Below are positions 44,122 through 55,698 of a DNA stretch of 64,000 nucleotides, in pieces. Source of the stretch: Ophioceras dolichostomum (Eukaryota; Ascomycota; Sordariomycetes; Magnaporthales; Ophioceraceae); the NCBI GenBank assembly GCA_003049485.1, contig PYST01000053.1, positions 62,001 through 126,000 on the forward strand, written 5' to 3'. The notes under the pieces were generated by a model. It was given only the letters and a program-made list of their open reading frames with translations. It was not told the DNA's origin and ran no database searches. The position numbers and the translations under genes were made by a program. The number at the start of each line of letters is the position of its first letter. Within the stretch, counting starts at the first letter, position 1.

Positions 44122-45022
44122 ATGTCGGATCTCACCATGCCAGACATCACCATGTCGGACGCAGCCGAGCCCCCTAACAGTGCTAGCATCGCTAGCAGCC
44201 TGCAGGAGGTCCAGCAGACGCGCCAGGGCAGCATTCTTATCTACTACGGCATCTCTCCCGGCGGCTGGGCCTTCCTCAGTCTCACCGACGAACACCTGCT
44301 CAAGCACAACCACAAGAACCCGGACCTGCGTAGATCCCTCGAGATCTGGACCGGCGACGGCGATGGATGCTACTTCTTCGCCTATACGGGCGACGGCGAG
44401 TTGAGCCTCGGCCTACACCTCACCATCCCGGCCATGGCTGAGATGTGGGAGCACTACGGCGTGTCGGCCGAGCACGTCGACGAGATGGTCCGGACGTGTG
44501 CTAGTAACACCGTCATCGAGGAGCCGCAGCATGACGGTCTGCATGCCGAGGACTCGGAGGTCGCTGCCCCCGTTGCTGCTGCTACGACGGAGGGCGCGGC
44601 CGCCGCCCAGCCGGCTGCTGCCCCCGCCGAGATGAAGAAGACTAAGAAGCCGAGAAAGCCGAGGGCCAAGAAGAACGAGTCGATTCACCTCACGACGTCT
44701 GCTATTCCGCTTGGGGGCCACCCGAGAGGTACAAAATAAACATTTATTTGATTTTCAGAGAGATATACCGCCACAATTGCCCCCGAAACATCGTACTCTG
44801 TGTATCCAAGCACCGTTCAGAACTGTTCAGAACGTCCACGTGTCACTGCATGCGCGCAAAGAGCAACCTAATTTTGTGAGAAGCCATATACTAACACTGA
44901 CCTCTTTCTTTGACTATAAAAAAGCGCCAATCACGATCCTCAGCGATCCGGACCCGTGTCTTGCTCCTCGCATCGATGGGAAGTTCGACGCGGCGGCATA
45001 CCTCAACATGAATTTCGACTGA
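44122..45022 (+). CDS. Unknown fungal protein with basic/Ala-rich C-terminal region
   Basis: Exon 1 is 44122-44728 and exon 2 is 44925-45022, with an intron at 44729-44924 (GTACAA donor, TACTAAC branch at about 44889-44895, AAG acceptor). The product is 234 residues. Without the splice the frame would stop at residue 205. The N-terminal two thirds reads as a globular domain: GSILIYYGISPGGWAFLSLTDEHLL, EIWTGDGDGCYFFAYTGDGE, LHLTIPAMAEMWEHYGVS. An Ala-rich linker, a Lys-rich segment (MKKTKKPRKPRAKK) suggesting a nuclear signal, and a tail ILSDPDPCLAPRIDGKFDAA follow. No family recognised, no signal peptide, no membrane segment. The first 12 residues repeat the pattern MSD-x-TMP/ITM. Confidence 0.7.
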
Positions 45023-45231
45023 GGAGGACCCAGTTGTTGTTTCTTCACTTTGATTTTTGTTTTCTTGTTTTTTTTTTCAAACCATTGGCTGCACCCTCAA
45101 TGCTAGGACGATTGCGGTCATAGTACAGGAATCGGGAAGGTACACTACACTACATGTATCTAAAGAGGAACGGTACATAGAACACCACACTACGGCCGTG
45201 TCTATCAGAAGGCCTATGCAAACGAAGGATC

Positions 45232-48200
45232 TTATGCATCATCATCCCACCGTATCTTCATCGCCACAGGCACAGGCGAGAACTCGCTCTGGTCCTCAAC
45301 CATGAAATCCCGAAGTCTATTTACAACCGCTGTTGCTTCTGCAGCCTTCTCATCCCCGTCGACCTCCACCTTCCCACCCGCTCCGGCCCGCCTAGCCGCG
45401 AACGCCGGCGCCGTCTTCACGAGTCCTCGGGCCCCGTCCGCACGCCGCAGTCCCTTCAGCCGCAGCACGGCCCGGACCACAGCAGCAGCCGCAGCAGCCG
45501 CCATCTCGACGCCGACGTCGCCCCACGGCCCCAGGAGGGGGGCGTATGCGGTCGCGGGCCGATCCGTCCGCACGGCCTCGGGCTCGGGCCCGACAGCGGA
45601 GGCGTCGAGCGATGCGGCTGCCAGATCGACGAGGACGGGACGGCCGGCGGCGAGACTGAACGTCGCGAAGGCCTGGTCGGACGAGAGGAGGCGGTAGGCT
45701 GGCGCGGAGGCGTTGAGGCGGGCGCCCTCGAGGACGCTGCGGAGCAGTGGGACGAACATCGCGGTCAGTCATCAGTCATCATAACCGGAGTACAACGAAG
45801 CAGACAAAAGGATCCGTCGGGGAAGTCAGTCAGGAGATTGGACAGAAGAGCACTCACTACTTCGCAAACATCTCCTCAGCCTCAGGCGTATCTAGCCCCG
45901 CAAGCCGCTGCACCTCAGCCAGATGCGTCTTCCCTACTCCCTCACCAAGATAGAACTCGAGGCTCTGCGCCGTCAGAAGCGTCAAACTCGCCGTCCAAGC
46001 CGCCGCAGCCGGCAGCGTGAAGCCCCAGGCCCTGTCCGACGACGAGGTGGCCATCCTGGAGCCCTCGAACCCCTCCACCAGATGCCGCACGAGCTCCTCT
46101 CCGCAGGCCTTCAGCTCCGGCGAAGATGAGGAGGAGGACCCGCTCGCGGAGGATCCCAATATGTCCCTGAGCCTAGCAAGCATGCCGCCGCCGCCGCCCG
46201 AACGACTGCTCAGCGTATCGGCGAGCCTTCTAGCCGGCTCGCGCGCCGCTTCGCACCGTCGCAGGGCGGCGCCTCTATCGACGTCCCAGAAGGCGGCGGC
46301 GTACGCGGCCGTCAGGTCGTGGGAGAGCTCGTAGTCGGCGTAGCTGCCGCCGCTTGCCTTGCTGTTGAGGGGGATGGAGAACACGGCGGCCGTGAAGCGG
46401 GCGTGGGCGAGCGCGATGACTTCTCTGATCACGTCGATCTCGTGCACGCCCGGGATGCCGACGGCGGTGGCGTGGGAGGCGAGGAGGGAGCGGGTGGTGG
46501 AGGCGTAGAAGGCGCGGAGGGCGCTGAGTTGCTGCTGTTCCTTCTCGCGGGTGGGCGTTTTGGACGCTGCTGGGGATGGTGAAGAGAAAGAGGAAGACTG
46601 TTTTTCGGTGGTGGCAGTCTTGGTCTTCGCGCTCGGTCCTACGAAGGGGTTGTATGTCGGACCACCTAGGCTGGCGGGGGCGAAGGAGGCGAGCGGCTTG
46701 CACCACGTCGCGAGCAGGGTGTCTTTGTTGCCGAGGATGGCGGCGGCGGCGGCGTGCGAGCGGACGACGTGCGGGCGATGGCGCCGCGCGGGAGGGTCCC
46801 ACGAGTAGCGGGACGAGACGCCCAGCTTGTCGAGGATGAGTTTGTTCTCCGAGGGCACGACGAAGGGGAAGTTGGCGTGGATGCTATTGGCGGCGAAGTG
46901 GTCCGGGAAGGCGCAGTTGAAGAGCTTATAGATGATGTGGCCCTGGTTGACCTTGGAGTCGCTGCTTGCCGCGTTGAACCCCCAGTTGGTGAGGTTCTTG
47001 GGCGTGTAGTCCACCGTGAAGAAGCGGTCGCCCCTGACGAGCGAGACGGCGTCGGACAGGATCGCCCGCCCCGCGGTGAAGGACGGGCAGAGGCCGCTGC
47101 CGGGGAGGTGGGGGGGCTTTGTCTGCTCGACCGCGATGCCCGGGGACAGCTCGACCGCGTCCGGCGAGCCGTAGAGGGCGGACAGCTTGCGGACGACCTC
47201 GGGATCCGGGTTGATCTCCTCGAAGGTCTCGTACCGCGCCAGGCCGATGAAGTCGCGGAATTCGTTGAGCGTCGCCACGTTCCAGTGCCGGGCCTGCTTT
47301 ATGCCCAGGATCTCGATCGCCCTCATGCAGCTGGGGATGTGGTTAGGTGCGAAGGCGCCCGCGACGTCCTCGATCGACGTCCGCATGATGTCGACCAAGC
47401 CGCCGTCGTCGAAAGAGCCATCGGCTTGCCGCTCGAGACCGGCCAACACGCGCTTGTCAGGCTCGGCGGGTATGGTCGCTTCGAAGCCCTTCATGGCCCC
47501 GAGTACCTCGCCCAGGCTGGCAGTAGCGGGATCTCTTCCCTTCAGGAGGCCTCGGAGTTCGTCGGCGGTCCATTGGTCGTCGCGCTGGGACAGAGTGCAG
47601 TGCCAGCGGTAGATCATGTTGAACTCGACGGACACCTGGTTGCCGACCGCCTCGGGCGTCGGAGTGGCAAGAAGGCTCTTGCCGTGTTTCGCCCGAGGGT
47701 CGATGCACCATTGGGTCTCCACCCGATTGAGATTCAGGATCGTCCGCACGTAGTCGCCCATAATGATGTTCACGTAGAGCCCACAAGTCACGAGCCTCGC
47801 TGTCTGGAAGAGATCGTTGTCGTACTTTTTCCAGGCCGGGTTCGAATCGTCAAGCGTACCTGATGACGGCTTCGTGAAGCGCCCGCCCTCGTTGATCCTA
47901 GTTCGCATCGTCAGTTTCGGAAAAAGCACTTGTTGGATGAGAGCGCTCAGAGCTTACTCTGCCAGACGGCGTGCGACGTGGTTGTGGAACCGGTTGAACA
48001 TGATGAGCAGGACGCCGACGCCAGGGGGAAATCCCAGCACCCGCTTGGAGCTGAAGCAGTCTGGCTTCAGGAGCCCATCCCTCATAGTTCGCACGGCATG
48101 TTGCTCTTCGGTGTTCCTCCCGTAGAGCGGAGACAGGTCGAGATAAGACGACGTCAAGTTGATGTTATAGTCCTCGTGCGACTGGCCAGTTTATCAGCAA

Positions 48201-48942
48201 ATGCCCTCTGTAGTGCGGAATATTTTCTCTGTCGTTGTAGTTGCAAATGCATAATAGGCTCGCCTGAAGCTCCTTACCGTCTGGAAGATGTCATGCGTGA
48301 TGATCGAAGCCATGTAGAAGAGCACGCTGGAGATCCCGTGAGGATGCGGCTTGAACTTCGCCGGATCTCTCACCAGCAGAGTGTCGAAGATCACCGACGC
48401 CTCGGGGGGATTCGGATGCTGGAAGACCATGGGCTTCGCGGAACGCGCGTATGGCGTGTTGGCGGCACCGAGCCGTGGGTTGTAGATGTTGTTGTTCGAT
48501 CCATCTGCCTCACGATACCTTTGATGGAGGATGGGTCATCAGCACCATGTCCGTGGAGTCGAAAGCGTCGAGGATGTTTTGCTCCTGGGCGGCGGGTTGG
48601 AAAATGCTCTTTTTGGGTCGATGCTACTATCCATATCACTTACTTGTACTCTTGTCCAAGGGAGCTATAGGGTGGGTGGATGAGGCTGCTCCACAGGTCG
48701 TTGACGAGACTGTCGGTGATCTTCTTGGCCGTCTTGGAGCGAGAAGGAAGCTTCGCGAGCAGCTGGACAGATCTCTCGAGGAGAAGAATCCTGTCGTTGT
48801 GGACTCCCGTCTTCGCCGAGTCGAACAGGGTCTTGAGCGTTCCGAAGTCTTTCATGCCCATCCGCTGGAGATCAGCAACAAGTCCCGTATACTCCGTATT
48901 CGGGCTGTTCCCCGGCTTGTTGGGGTGCTTGGATGGAGCCAT
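45232..48942 (-). CDS. Psi-producing oxygenase / linoleate dioxygenase with P450-like domain
   Basis: Five exons: 48644-48942, 48278-48518, 47958-48181, 45858-47897 and 45232-45736, giving 1102 residues; every junction keeps frame. The N-terminal half is a heme peroxidase (cyclooxygenase-like) dioxygenase: distal His in HDIFQT (175-180), NLTSSYLDLSPLYGRN, FNRFHNHVARRLAE, and the catalytic Tyr and proximal His in YRWH (351-354). It ends in YTPKNLTNWGFN and the FPDHFAANSIHANFPFVVPSENK block. Ppo enzymes oxidise linoleic/oleic acid to hydroperoxides used as psi-factor or oxylipin signals. The C-terminal half is cytochrome-P450-like, but the heme loop reads GPWGDVGVE (1004-1012), with Asp at the usual Cys position. 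P450 hydroperoxide isomerase activity is therefore unlikely; PpoC-like 10R-dioxygenases are the nearest known situation. Confidence 0.9.
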
Positions 48943-51039
48943 CGCGGCGATGGACTTGAACGCTCGTTGGACGGACGATCGAGTGGTGATTCCTCCCAAG
49001 GAGGAGCGAAAAGCGAATAGTAACTGACTAGCTCCGAGAGAAAGAAAACGGGCGAGGATGGGAAGTTGATGCACGGAAATCGTACATACAGATCACTTTG
49101 GGAGGTCAGCAGGATTTGAGTCGCCCGAAATTGGCAAGCGCCGGGGCTCCTGCCCCTGATACATAGATCTTCCGAGGACCAAATGAGGCATCCAATGTGT
49201 TCAGGTGCTCAGTTGACATTTGCGGCCACAGCCACACGTCTCCTCCCGTCTCGGATGGCCTTGTCGGCCTGGAGGAGCATCCCTCCATCTTCTGCTCGGA
49301 CCATCGTCGACCCTGGCTCCGACCATCGAGTAGCACACAACCACCGTAAAGCACTCGATAAACATTCCGTCCCAGTGTCAAAGGGAAGAGGAACGAGGGT
49401 GCCTTTGCTTTTGAAGGTTTTCTTGGCGTCGTGCCCAGAGTGGCACGGCAGCCATCGAGGGCCACGAGGGACGACCACCAGACAGCAGCCAGGTCGGGAC
49501 CAAGTGCGGGCTTTTCGCAGGACCAGGAGAGGGAGTTTTTGAAGGATTCGGGATCTGGCGTGGGAGGAACTCGGGAGGAACTCGGACTGGATGGGATACT
49601 GGAAGGGAACGCGACCTGGTACGTTGTGCCCTGCATCCAGACATCGACCATAAAAATTCTGCACGAATGGGGGCAGATACCTGAGAGCGGCGCATCCGAA
49701 GTACATAGCTATCCCGCGACGAGGCATCGATGTTGTGTGGGGGGAGGACAGCCACTAGCATACGCACACGCGAAGGGTGCCTCAGCTGACGCAACTAGGA
49801 CCGAAATTACACTTCAGCTCGGGGGGTAAAACGCCTCGAGTGGAAGAAGAACGGAATGCCATCGTTGCCCAGTGAATGCATCCCACGTGCCGCTTCACTA
49901 CCGTACCTACGTACGGAGCAAACTCAAGGCTGCCACCATTTATCTCGCGCCCTGGCGATGAGGGGGTGTCAAGCCCCTGAAATCATCATCATCGGCTTAA
50001 CCCTTGCCAGATTCGAGGCCGGTGAGCATGGTTAAACTCCGTATCCGGGTAGGCTAGAGCGGCCGCCACGCCCGCCTCAGCCAAGACAAGACAACCTCGT
50101 CTGGACCAGAAACCAAACTTATAATCTGTGCTTCTGTACAGTAATTGTAGCATCCGAGCAGGGAGGGATCTGACAAAGCGCGGCACACGGCGTGTGCAGC
50201 GCTGGGAGGGTAAGCGATGGTTACATCGACCTCGACTGGACTGGACAATTACACAGCCGCCAAGATGGCGGGAAGTTCGTCCATGGTCTCCATGGTCCAG
50301 ACCGTTTCGGTCATGGGCATGCTGGCCGTAAATGAGGGAGCGTCCTAGGTCCAGCTCTGTGGGCGGAAAACTCGAGGTGACAAAATCTTCGTATGCGCAG
50401 CGCCGCCATCGCCGGCCAGTACATCGGGCGCGGACGGGTGAGTGAGGATCTGGCCGGTCGTTTTGCAACCAGACATGCCTCGCCAACATTCGCCGCGCCG
50501 TAGCTCGCTTGAAGGAGGCACGCCAGTTGGGCGAGACTTTCTGTACGAACATGTCGATGCGATAAGGTGCTGATGACAGGGCGGCCCGTCGCCTGTGGAC
50601 TTGGACCACGCCACAGATGTGCATGCCATATCAAAGGTCCCATATTTCCTTATTGAAATGGCCAAGGAAGGAGGACCTGGGAAAGGAACCAATTAGATTA
50701 TTTTAGTAGGAGTGCTTGGGACACCATCCCCCATCCTTCCACTCAATATCTTGAGGAGGCGTTCCTCAGCTCGCAACGAAACCACTAGTGTAACGACAGA
50801 TAGAGAACACTGCATCATGGTGTATACCACAACGGGAGTTGCAGAGCTGTCCATGGTGACAACGATGACGAATATATATACCTAATCAACCTTGCCCAGG
50901 TATCTAATAAAGCTCGCATCTTCGAATGGTCGTATGATCCTTCAAGTCCGACCCGTACCCTCCTTGAGCCCCTTGCCGCCCTGGGGCTGAACAGTGCGGC
51001 GACGGCGGCGACAGCCCCCAAACTGCCCGTGCCTGCGTT
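48943..51039. other. Long intergenic region upstream of the Ppo gene
   Basis: No gene supported. The long open frames around 49106-49829 (both strands) and 49989-50692 (-) have no family motif or splice-consistent extension and overlap one another. Confidence 0.5.
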
Positions 51040-52155
51040 CTAAGCGAGCATCTGTGCAGGCACCATCCCCTTCCCGTCGAACAAGACACCAGCCTTGCGC
51101 AGGATCTCCACGCACCGCTGCACCGTCGCCGGCTCCACCCCGTCCGTCGTCTCCGGGAACCGGACCGTCTCCAGCCACGCGCGGGCGTCCTCCTCGGAGT
51201 AGTCCAGCTCAGTACTAATATACGCGACGGCTTCCTCCTTGTTCTCGTTGAAGTGCTTGATGCCCCGATCAAGCCTCCGCAGCAGGCCTGTGATTCTCTC
51301 GTCCCGCTTCTGTACTCCACCACCGCTCTCGCCACTTAGATTCAGAAGCGCCGTCGACGCGACGATCTTCCAACTGCTCCACGGAGTGTAGATCTCGCCG
51401 ACGCGGCGGATCTCGCCCGAGTCGTAGTACCGCTTCGACGTGAAGTGCTCCCACATGAAGAAGTCGGCCTCGCCCGAGTTGACGGCCCCGCGCAGCTTCT
51501 CGAACGTGTGCAGCACCACAGTCGCCTGGTAGGCGTCGGCCTCGGGCGTGAGCCAGCCGCGCTGGTCGGCCAGCACGAAGCCCATCACGTAGCTGCCGGA
51601 CCCGATGCGCGAGACGCCGATCTTGCCGCCTTTCAGGGAGTCGACTGACTCGATGTCTGGTCGCTCTGCTCCCGTTGAGATCGCCCAGCCTGTATTATTG
51701 TATGTTTAGTGCGTTGTTGTTGGACGGCTCAAGTGAGTCAGCACAGCGCACAGCACAGCATTCATAGGGATCTTTGTCCCCTTCTAACTAGGCCGTGTGT
51801 GAAGGGTCACTCCGTTTTGCGATTTGACTGGAGAGGTGGGTTAACCGGTGAAGTCAGGCAGGGCTGGCATACAAAGCGGCGTCTCGACATAGGTACCGAC
51901 AAGACGGTACCCGCCATCCCCCTCAACATCCTCCTTGCCCAGACCGGCGATCCAGCCCTCCGTGAGCCCTATGCCGATGTCGATCTCACCCGCCCGGATG
52001 GCCGTGACCATGTGACCGGTGCCAGATGGAAACGGGATCAGCTCGGCGTTCAGGCCGAAGTGCTTCTTCGCGAAGTAGAGCGGCGTCGAGAAGTGCTCTG
52101 GAACGTAGCCGATACGAAGCGGCGCGGAGGAGGAGGAGGGGGAAGAGGAGGCCAT
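51040..52155 (-). CDS. Type-2 periplasmic-binding-protein-fold protein (Ca3427/NMT1-like)
   Basis: Exon 1 is 51873-52155 and exon 2 is 51040-51689, with an intron at 51690-51872 (GTATGC/CAG). The product is 310 residues. It reads as a substrate-binding protein without a signal peptide: LRIGYVPEHFSTPLYFAKKHFG, MVTAIRAGEIDIGIGLTEGW, GYRLVGTYVETPLCWAIST, KGGKIGVSRIGSGSYVMGFVLADQRGW, NSGEADFFMWEHFTSK. This layout matches fungal proteins typified by Candida Ca3427, related to bacterial ABC-transporter solute receptors and Thi5/NMT1. A cytosolic binding or enzymatic role is likely. The ligand is unknown, and the usual transport partners do not exist in fungi. Ser-rich start (MASSSPSSSSAPL). Confidence 0.88.
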
Positions 52156-52901
52156 GCTATGCGGTCTGGTCTGGTCTGGTCTTTGTTCTTTGCTTGGCAA
52201 GGCACTCTTAAAGGGTGTTGTCAAAGGCGCAAGATTCTTGCAGGACTGTTTCTTTTTGCTGCAAAGAAAAATCCCGCGTCGATTCTCTAGACGATGAGAC
52301 GCAAAGCTGATAAAAGCAATTGGTTGACTCGTTCGCTCATTGAGCACATTAGAGCGCTATGTGCGAGCCAGTGCCCAACAACCCCAGTGCCCCCTGTGCC
52401 GCGGGGTCTCGACCACTGGCTAACAGTGGGGATTGGACCCTGATCCTGCGAGCCGTCAGCGCAAGCTCTACCCTGGACGGGCTGCGTTTTAGCCGCTGGC
52501 GGATGATCCGCCGTCGGGGGCAGTCGGCATGACGCAATGCGGGGAGCGTCGATCCCATCATGATCGTTGCCGTCAGTTTCGCGACGCCATGGCGATGGTT
52601 CTACAGTATGACTGAATGGATGAAAGGAAAGCCAAGATCTGCAGTGAAAGCTTGTTGCACGAGCAGCACGTGGTGCCCGAGTGTTGGGGCCAACTGTAAC
52701 GGGAGAAACCTAGCTTTTGCTAATGACGAAACCGCGACAGCAGAAATGTCGTTGCTCCATTGCCGTGGTGTAAACCGCAGATGTGACTGAGAATTTATTC
52801 CTATGATTTAATTGCGTGTCGATGTAAAAGCTCTAAATTTTGAAAACGAGCAATGGCCAGAGTCATCGTCAGACAGCTGTCGGTGGCGAAATTCACTCTC
52901 G
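52156..52901. other. Intergenic with tRNA-like sequence
   Basis: No protein gene. On the minus strand about 52415-52492 has GGCTAA...TTAGCC ends, a GGGTAGAGC D-arm-like stretch and a GGGTCCAATCCCC T-arm-like stretch, but the anticodon arm does not fold with seven loop bases. It may be a degenerate tRNA. A 7-bp inverted repeat GGCGGAT-G-ATCCGCC lies next to it (52499-52513). Confidence 0.4.
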
Positions 52902-54356
52902 CTATGTCACCAGATTCAGCACCTCTCGCTCAATTATGCCGTCAGAGTCCCACTGCTCCATCTCCGCCTGCATAGCGCGGACTTTGCTCCTGTACTTCTC
53001 ATCTTCGAGCACTTCTAACACTGCTCCCCTCACCTGATCGGCCGTCGGTCGTGCCGTCTGGAGGTTGATCCCGATGCCCGACCAGGCGACGCGCTGCACG
53101 TTTGCCGGCTTCTCCTGGCCCTCTCCAGCAACGACGCAGGGGACGCCCGCGACGATGCCCTGAGTGACGGCCCCGTATCCGCCGTTGTGCACCCAAACGT
53201 CCGCGTGCGGCAAGATAGCGCCGTATCGTAGGTAGTCGGCCGCCCGAGTGTTTGTGGGGATATCTGTGCCCGCGGGCAGCTCGCGGCCCTTGACGCCGAG
53301 AATGATGACCAGGACGACCCCGGGAAGGTCCGAGACGGCGTGCATGGTAGGGATAATGAGTTGGTTCGGGTCGATCTCGACCGTGCCCTGCGCCACGACG
53401 ACGATCTTCTTCCGGGCCGGGTCGTCGCGCGGGAGCTCGGCGTTGGTGATGAACTCCTTCCACCATGGAATGCGCTCGCTCTCTTCCGCCGTCGTTGTTG
53501 TTGTGGTCGCACCAGGACGGCTAGAAGAAGAAGCGGACTTCCTAATCTGCGGCATGATCCCCACGAACGTGAATCCATGCGGCCAGTCATCACGAGGGTA
53601 TTCGAAACTCGGCAGTCCTATCTGCAGGATCGCCTCGTGGCAGGTGTAATTCGAGCCTGTGAGGAACGGCACTCCCGTGCCCCGCGGCGAGCCCGCCTCG
53701 CGTAGCTTGCTGTCCAAGTGCTCCGTCATGGGGCCCGCCATGGCGATCCACTTCTCCCACAAGGCCTCGCTCCTGGCCAGGCCTGCGGGCGACGGGTCGA
53801 ACGGCTCAGAAAATACGAAGGGCGCTTGTCCCTTCGAACGGATCATCGGCGGCGTCACCGAGACGCAGAGCGAGCGGGGCTCCGGGACGCCGGGGGGAAG
53901 TGGAGCGCCGTACTTCATGGGGAGGATGCCGTACGCGAAGGCCTCGCAGACGATCACCACTTGGCGCGCACTACCCTGATCTGACCGATCGTGGAGGGCC
54001 GCAAGAGCTGCCTTGATACTCGCCCATTGGTCCGGGATGGTATCGAAGCATTGCGCGCGCGTCTCGAGCAGCGTCCGCTCGTGCCAGGGCAGCTCATGGT
54101 AGTTTGGCACAGGAGGGTTTGCGTCGAGGAGAATCGAGTCATTCAGGTCTGCTTTGCCCTGCAGCTGGAAGAACTCAACTCCGACGGACTCGATCCGGGC
54201 GCGGTGCGCTGTTGGGCCCAAGAATCCCACTGTCCAGCCCCTGTCGACCAGGGCGGCAGCCACGCTCATCAGGGGAGTGAGGTGACCGGTCAGTGGATGG
54301 CAGACGATCAGCACAAACGGCTTGAGAGGGCCGCTTTCGGAAGATGCTGTCGCCAT
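52902..54356 (-). CDS. GT1-family UDP-glycosyltransferase (MGT/UGT-like)
   Basis: A single exon of 484 residues from MATASSESGPL. The longer frame to 54554 is possible, but its added residues lack coding bias. The N-terminal acceptor lobe begins VLIVCHPLTGHLTPLMSVAAALVDRGWTVGFLG, with the conserved His (HPLTGH). The C-terminal donor lobe has KKIVVVAQGTVEIDPNQLI, YGAILPHADVWVHNGGYGAVTQG, GVPCVVAGEGQEKPANVQRV and GIGINL, the UGT donor-binding signature of the bacterial macrolide/fungal type. Such enzymes glucosylate sterols, phenolics, or other small molecules with UDP-sugars. No membrane anchor or signal peptide, so cytosolic. A Ser/Thr-rich insert (SASSSSRPGATTTTTTAEE) separates the lobes. 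Acceptor not predictable. Confidence 0.92.
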   Translation of the reverse strand: MATASSESGPLKPFVLIVCHPLTGHLTPLMSVAAALVDRGWTVGFLGPTAHRARIESVGVEFFQLQGKADLNDSILLDANPPVPNYHELPWHERTLLETRAQCFDTIPDQWASIKAALAALHDRSDQGSARQVVIVCEAFAYGILPMKYGAPLPPGVPEPRSLCVSVTPPMIRSKGQAPFVFSEPFDPSPAGLARSEALWEKWIAMAGPMTEHLDSKLREAGSPRGTGVPFLTGSNYTCHEAILQIGLPSFEYPRDDWPHGFTFVGIMPQIRKSASSSSRPGATTTTTTAEESERIPWWKEFITNAELPRDDPARKKIVVVAQGTVEIDPNQLIIPTMHAVSDLPGVVLVIILGVKGRELPAGTDIPTNTRAADYLRYGAILPHADVWVHNGGYGAVTQGIVAGVPCVVAGEGQEKPANVQRVAWSGIGINLQTARPTADQVRGAVLEVLEDEKYRSKVRAMQAEMEQWDSDGIIEREVLNLVT

Positions 54357-55698
54357 TGCGCTGCGCAATCCTTGCCTCCTAGACCTTCTCGCCTGCCGCA
54401 GCGTGCCGCAGTCGCTCGTGTGGGCGACAAAAGTTGACGGTCGTCGTGCGAATGCGCGGATTGTCCCACCCGGATTCCGCGGCGTGGTCCCCTTTTGGTG
54501 ATCTGCAGCAGCTCTGGAATTTGTCAGGAGCTTCATTTCAGGGGTGCTGTGCATGTGCCACGTGACTCAACCTTCCAACTTCTACCAACATGGCAGCCAG
54601 CTCCCTTCTCAGCTAAATGCAGATATCACGCACTCCGGTTAGGTTTCTGCCACAAGTTGAGCCTCAATCCAATATTGCAGTACTACCAACATGACTTCAG
54701 GCATGACGAGGCGGAGCACAATGCTCGTCGAGGTCTTGCCCTTACGCATCAGTCGGATTGGCCTGCCCCGCAAGTTGGCAGGCGGCCTGGGCAGGCAATG
54801 TGAATCGGGCAAGGGAGCGTCCCCGGCCGACAGGGGTTCCAAATCCGGACGATTTCCATGCCGTGTATTCATGCCCGAGCCTTGCGAAGACCGCACTCCG
54901 CCCCGTGTGAAGGGATCTCAAGGCATGGGAGGCGGGCCAGTGACGGTTGCGGATGTCCGGCGCAGGAGCACTATTTCGCATCATCGCTATCCACGATGCA
55001 ACCTTTGCTAATCTCCCGTTAAGGATATAACATGAATGCGCTGTATACAATTTGCGTTGATCCGTAGTGATCAGCCCTAGACCCCGGTCATCATCTGAAT
55101 ATTATCACAGTCTCGGTCAAAACAATCAGTTGGTCGACATATGCGCTCCCAACAAAGAGGGCAATGGCCGTCAAGATGAGTCGCCACCAGGATCCCCGGG
55201 ATCCCAAGAGAATAACAAAAGAACCGATTGTTGTTATTCATGCGAAGAAGACATGGCTTCGTGTTGGTCTCGACTCTCGGAGCCGCGGACACCAGTCGAC
55301 TGAGGCGATAATACCTCCCTTTACAGAACGGACAAGATGCGTCTTGTTCGGGTGATGAATATGAAGGTAACTGCAGTCACCAGCAGAACGGTTCATGATA
55401 CTGACGAGCGGATAGCTCCATCCCCCTATTATCCACCTGCAAGTCTTCGGTTTCCCTTCCAATGATACCGGAAGGTCATGTGTCGAACCAGGGCCTCCTT
55501 TATATATAAACTCCAGTCCTCGCCACTCTCCTAACCCTTAGTTTCTATCTCCTCCAAGGTTTCGCCGTATTTATCACGCCTCACCCCTCCAGCTTCGATC
55601 ACAGATTCGCGTATCAACCTACTAGGTACCTACCTACCCAGCTATCCACCACCCCGTACATCTTGTATTCTTAACCCACACCTCAACACAACACTCTC
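54357..55698. other. Intergenic
   Basis: Divergent promoter region between the UGT (-) and CVNH-like (+) genes. A pyrimidine-rich block with TACCTACCTACC lies at 55620-55640, just upstream of the CVNH-like start. Short open frames on both strands have no motifs. Confidence 0.5.

Noticed and set aside
46754..47863. 369-residue open frame on the + strand
   Set aside because: Mirror of Ppo exon 4; Arg/Val/Asp/Gly-rich composition with no motif.
49106..49829. Overlapping open frames of 119-181 residues on both strands upstream of the Ppo gene
   Set aside because: Three frames are open over the same bases, none with motifs or splice logic; likely GC-rich non-coding DNA.
45232..54356. Ppo, binding-protein and UGT genes as a metabolic gene cluster
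   Set aside because: Spacing is large, no core synthase, transporter or pathway regulator is present, and no common substrate is evident.
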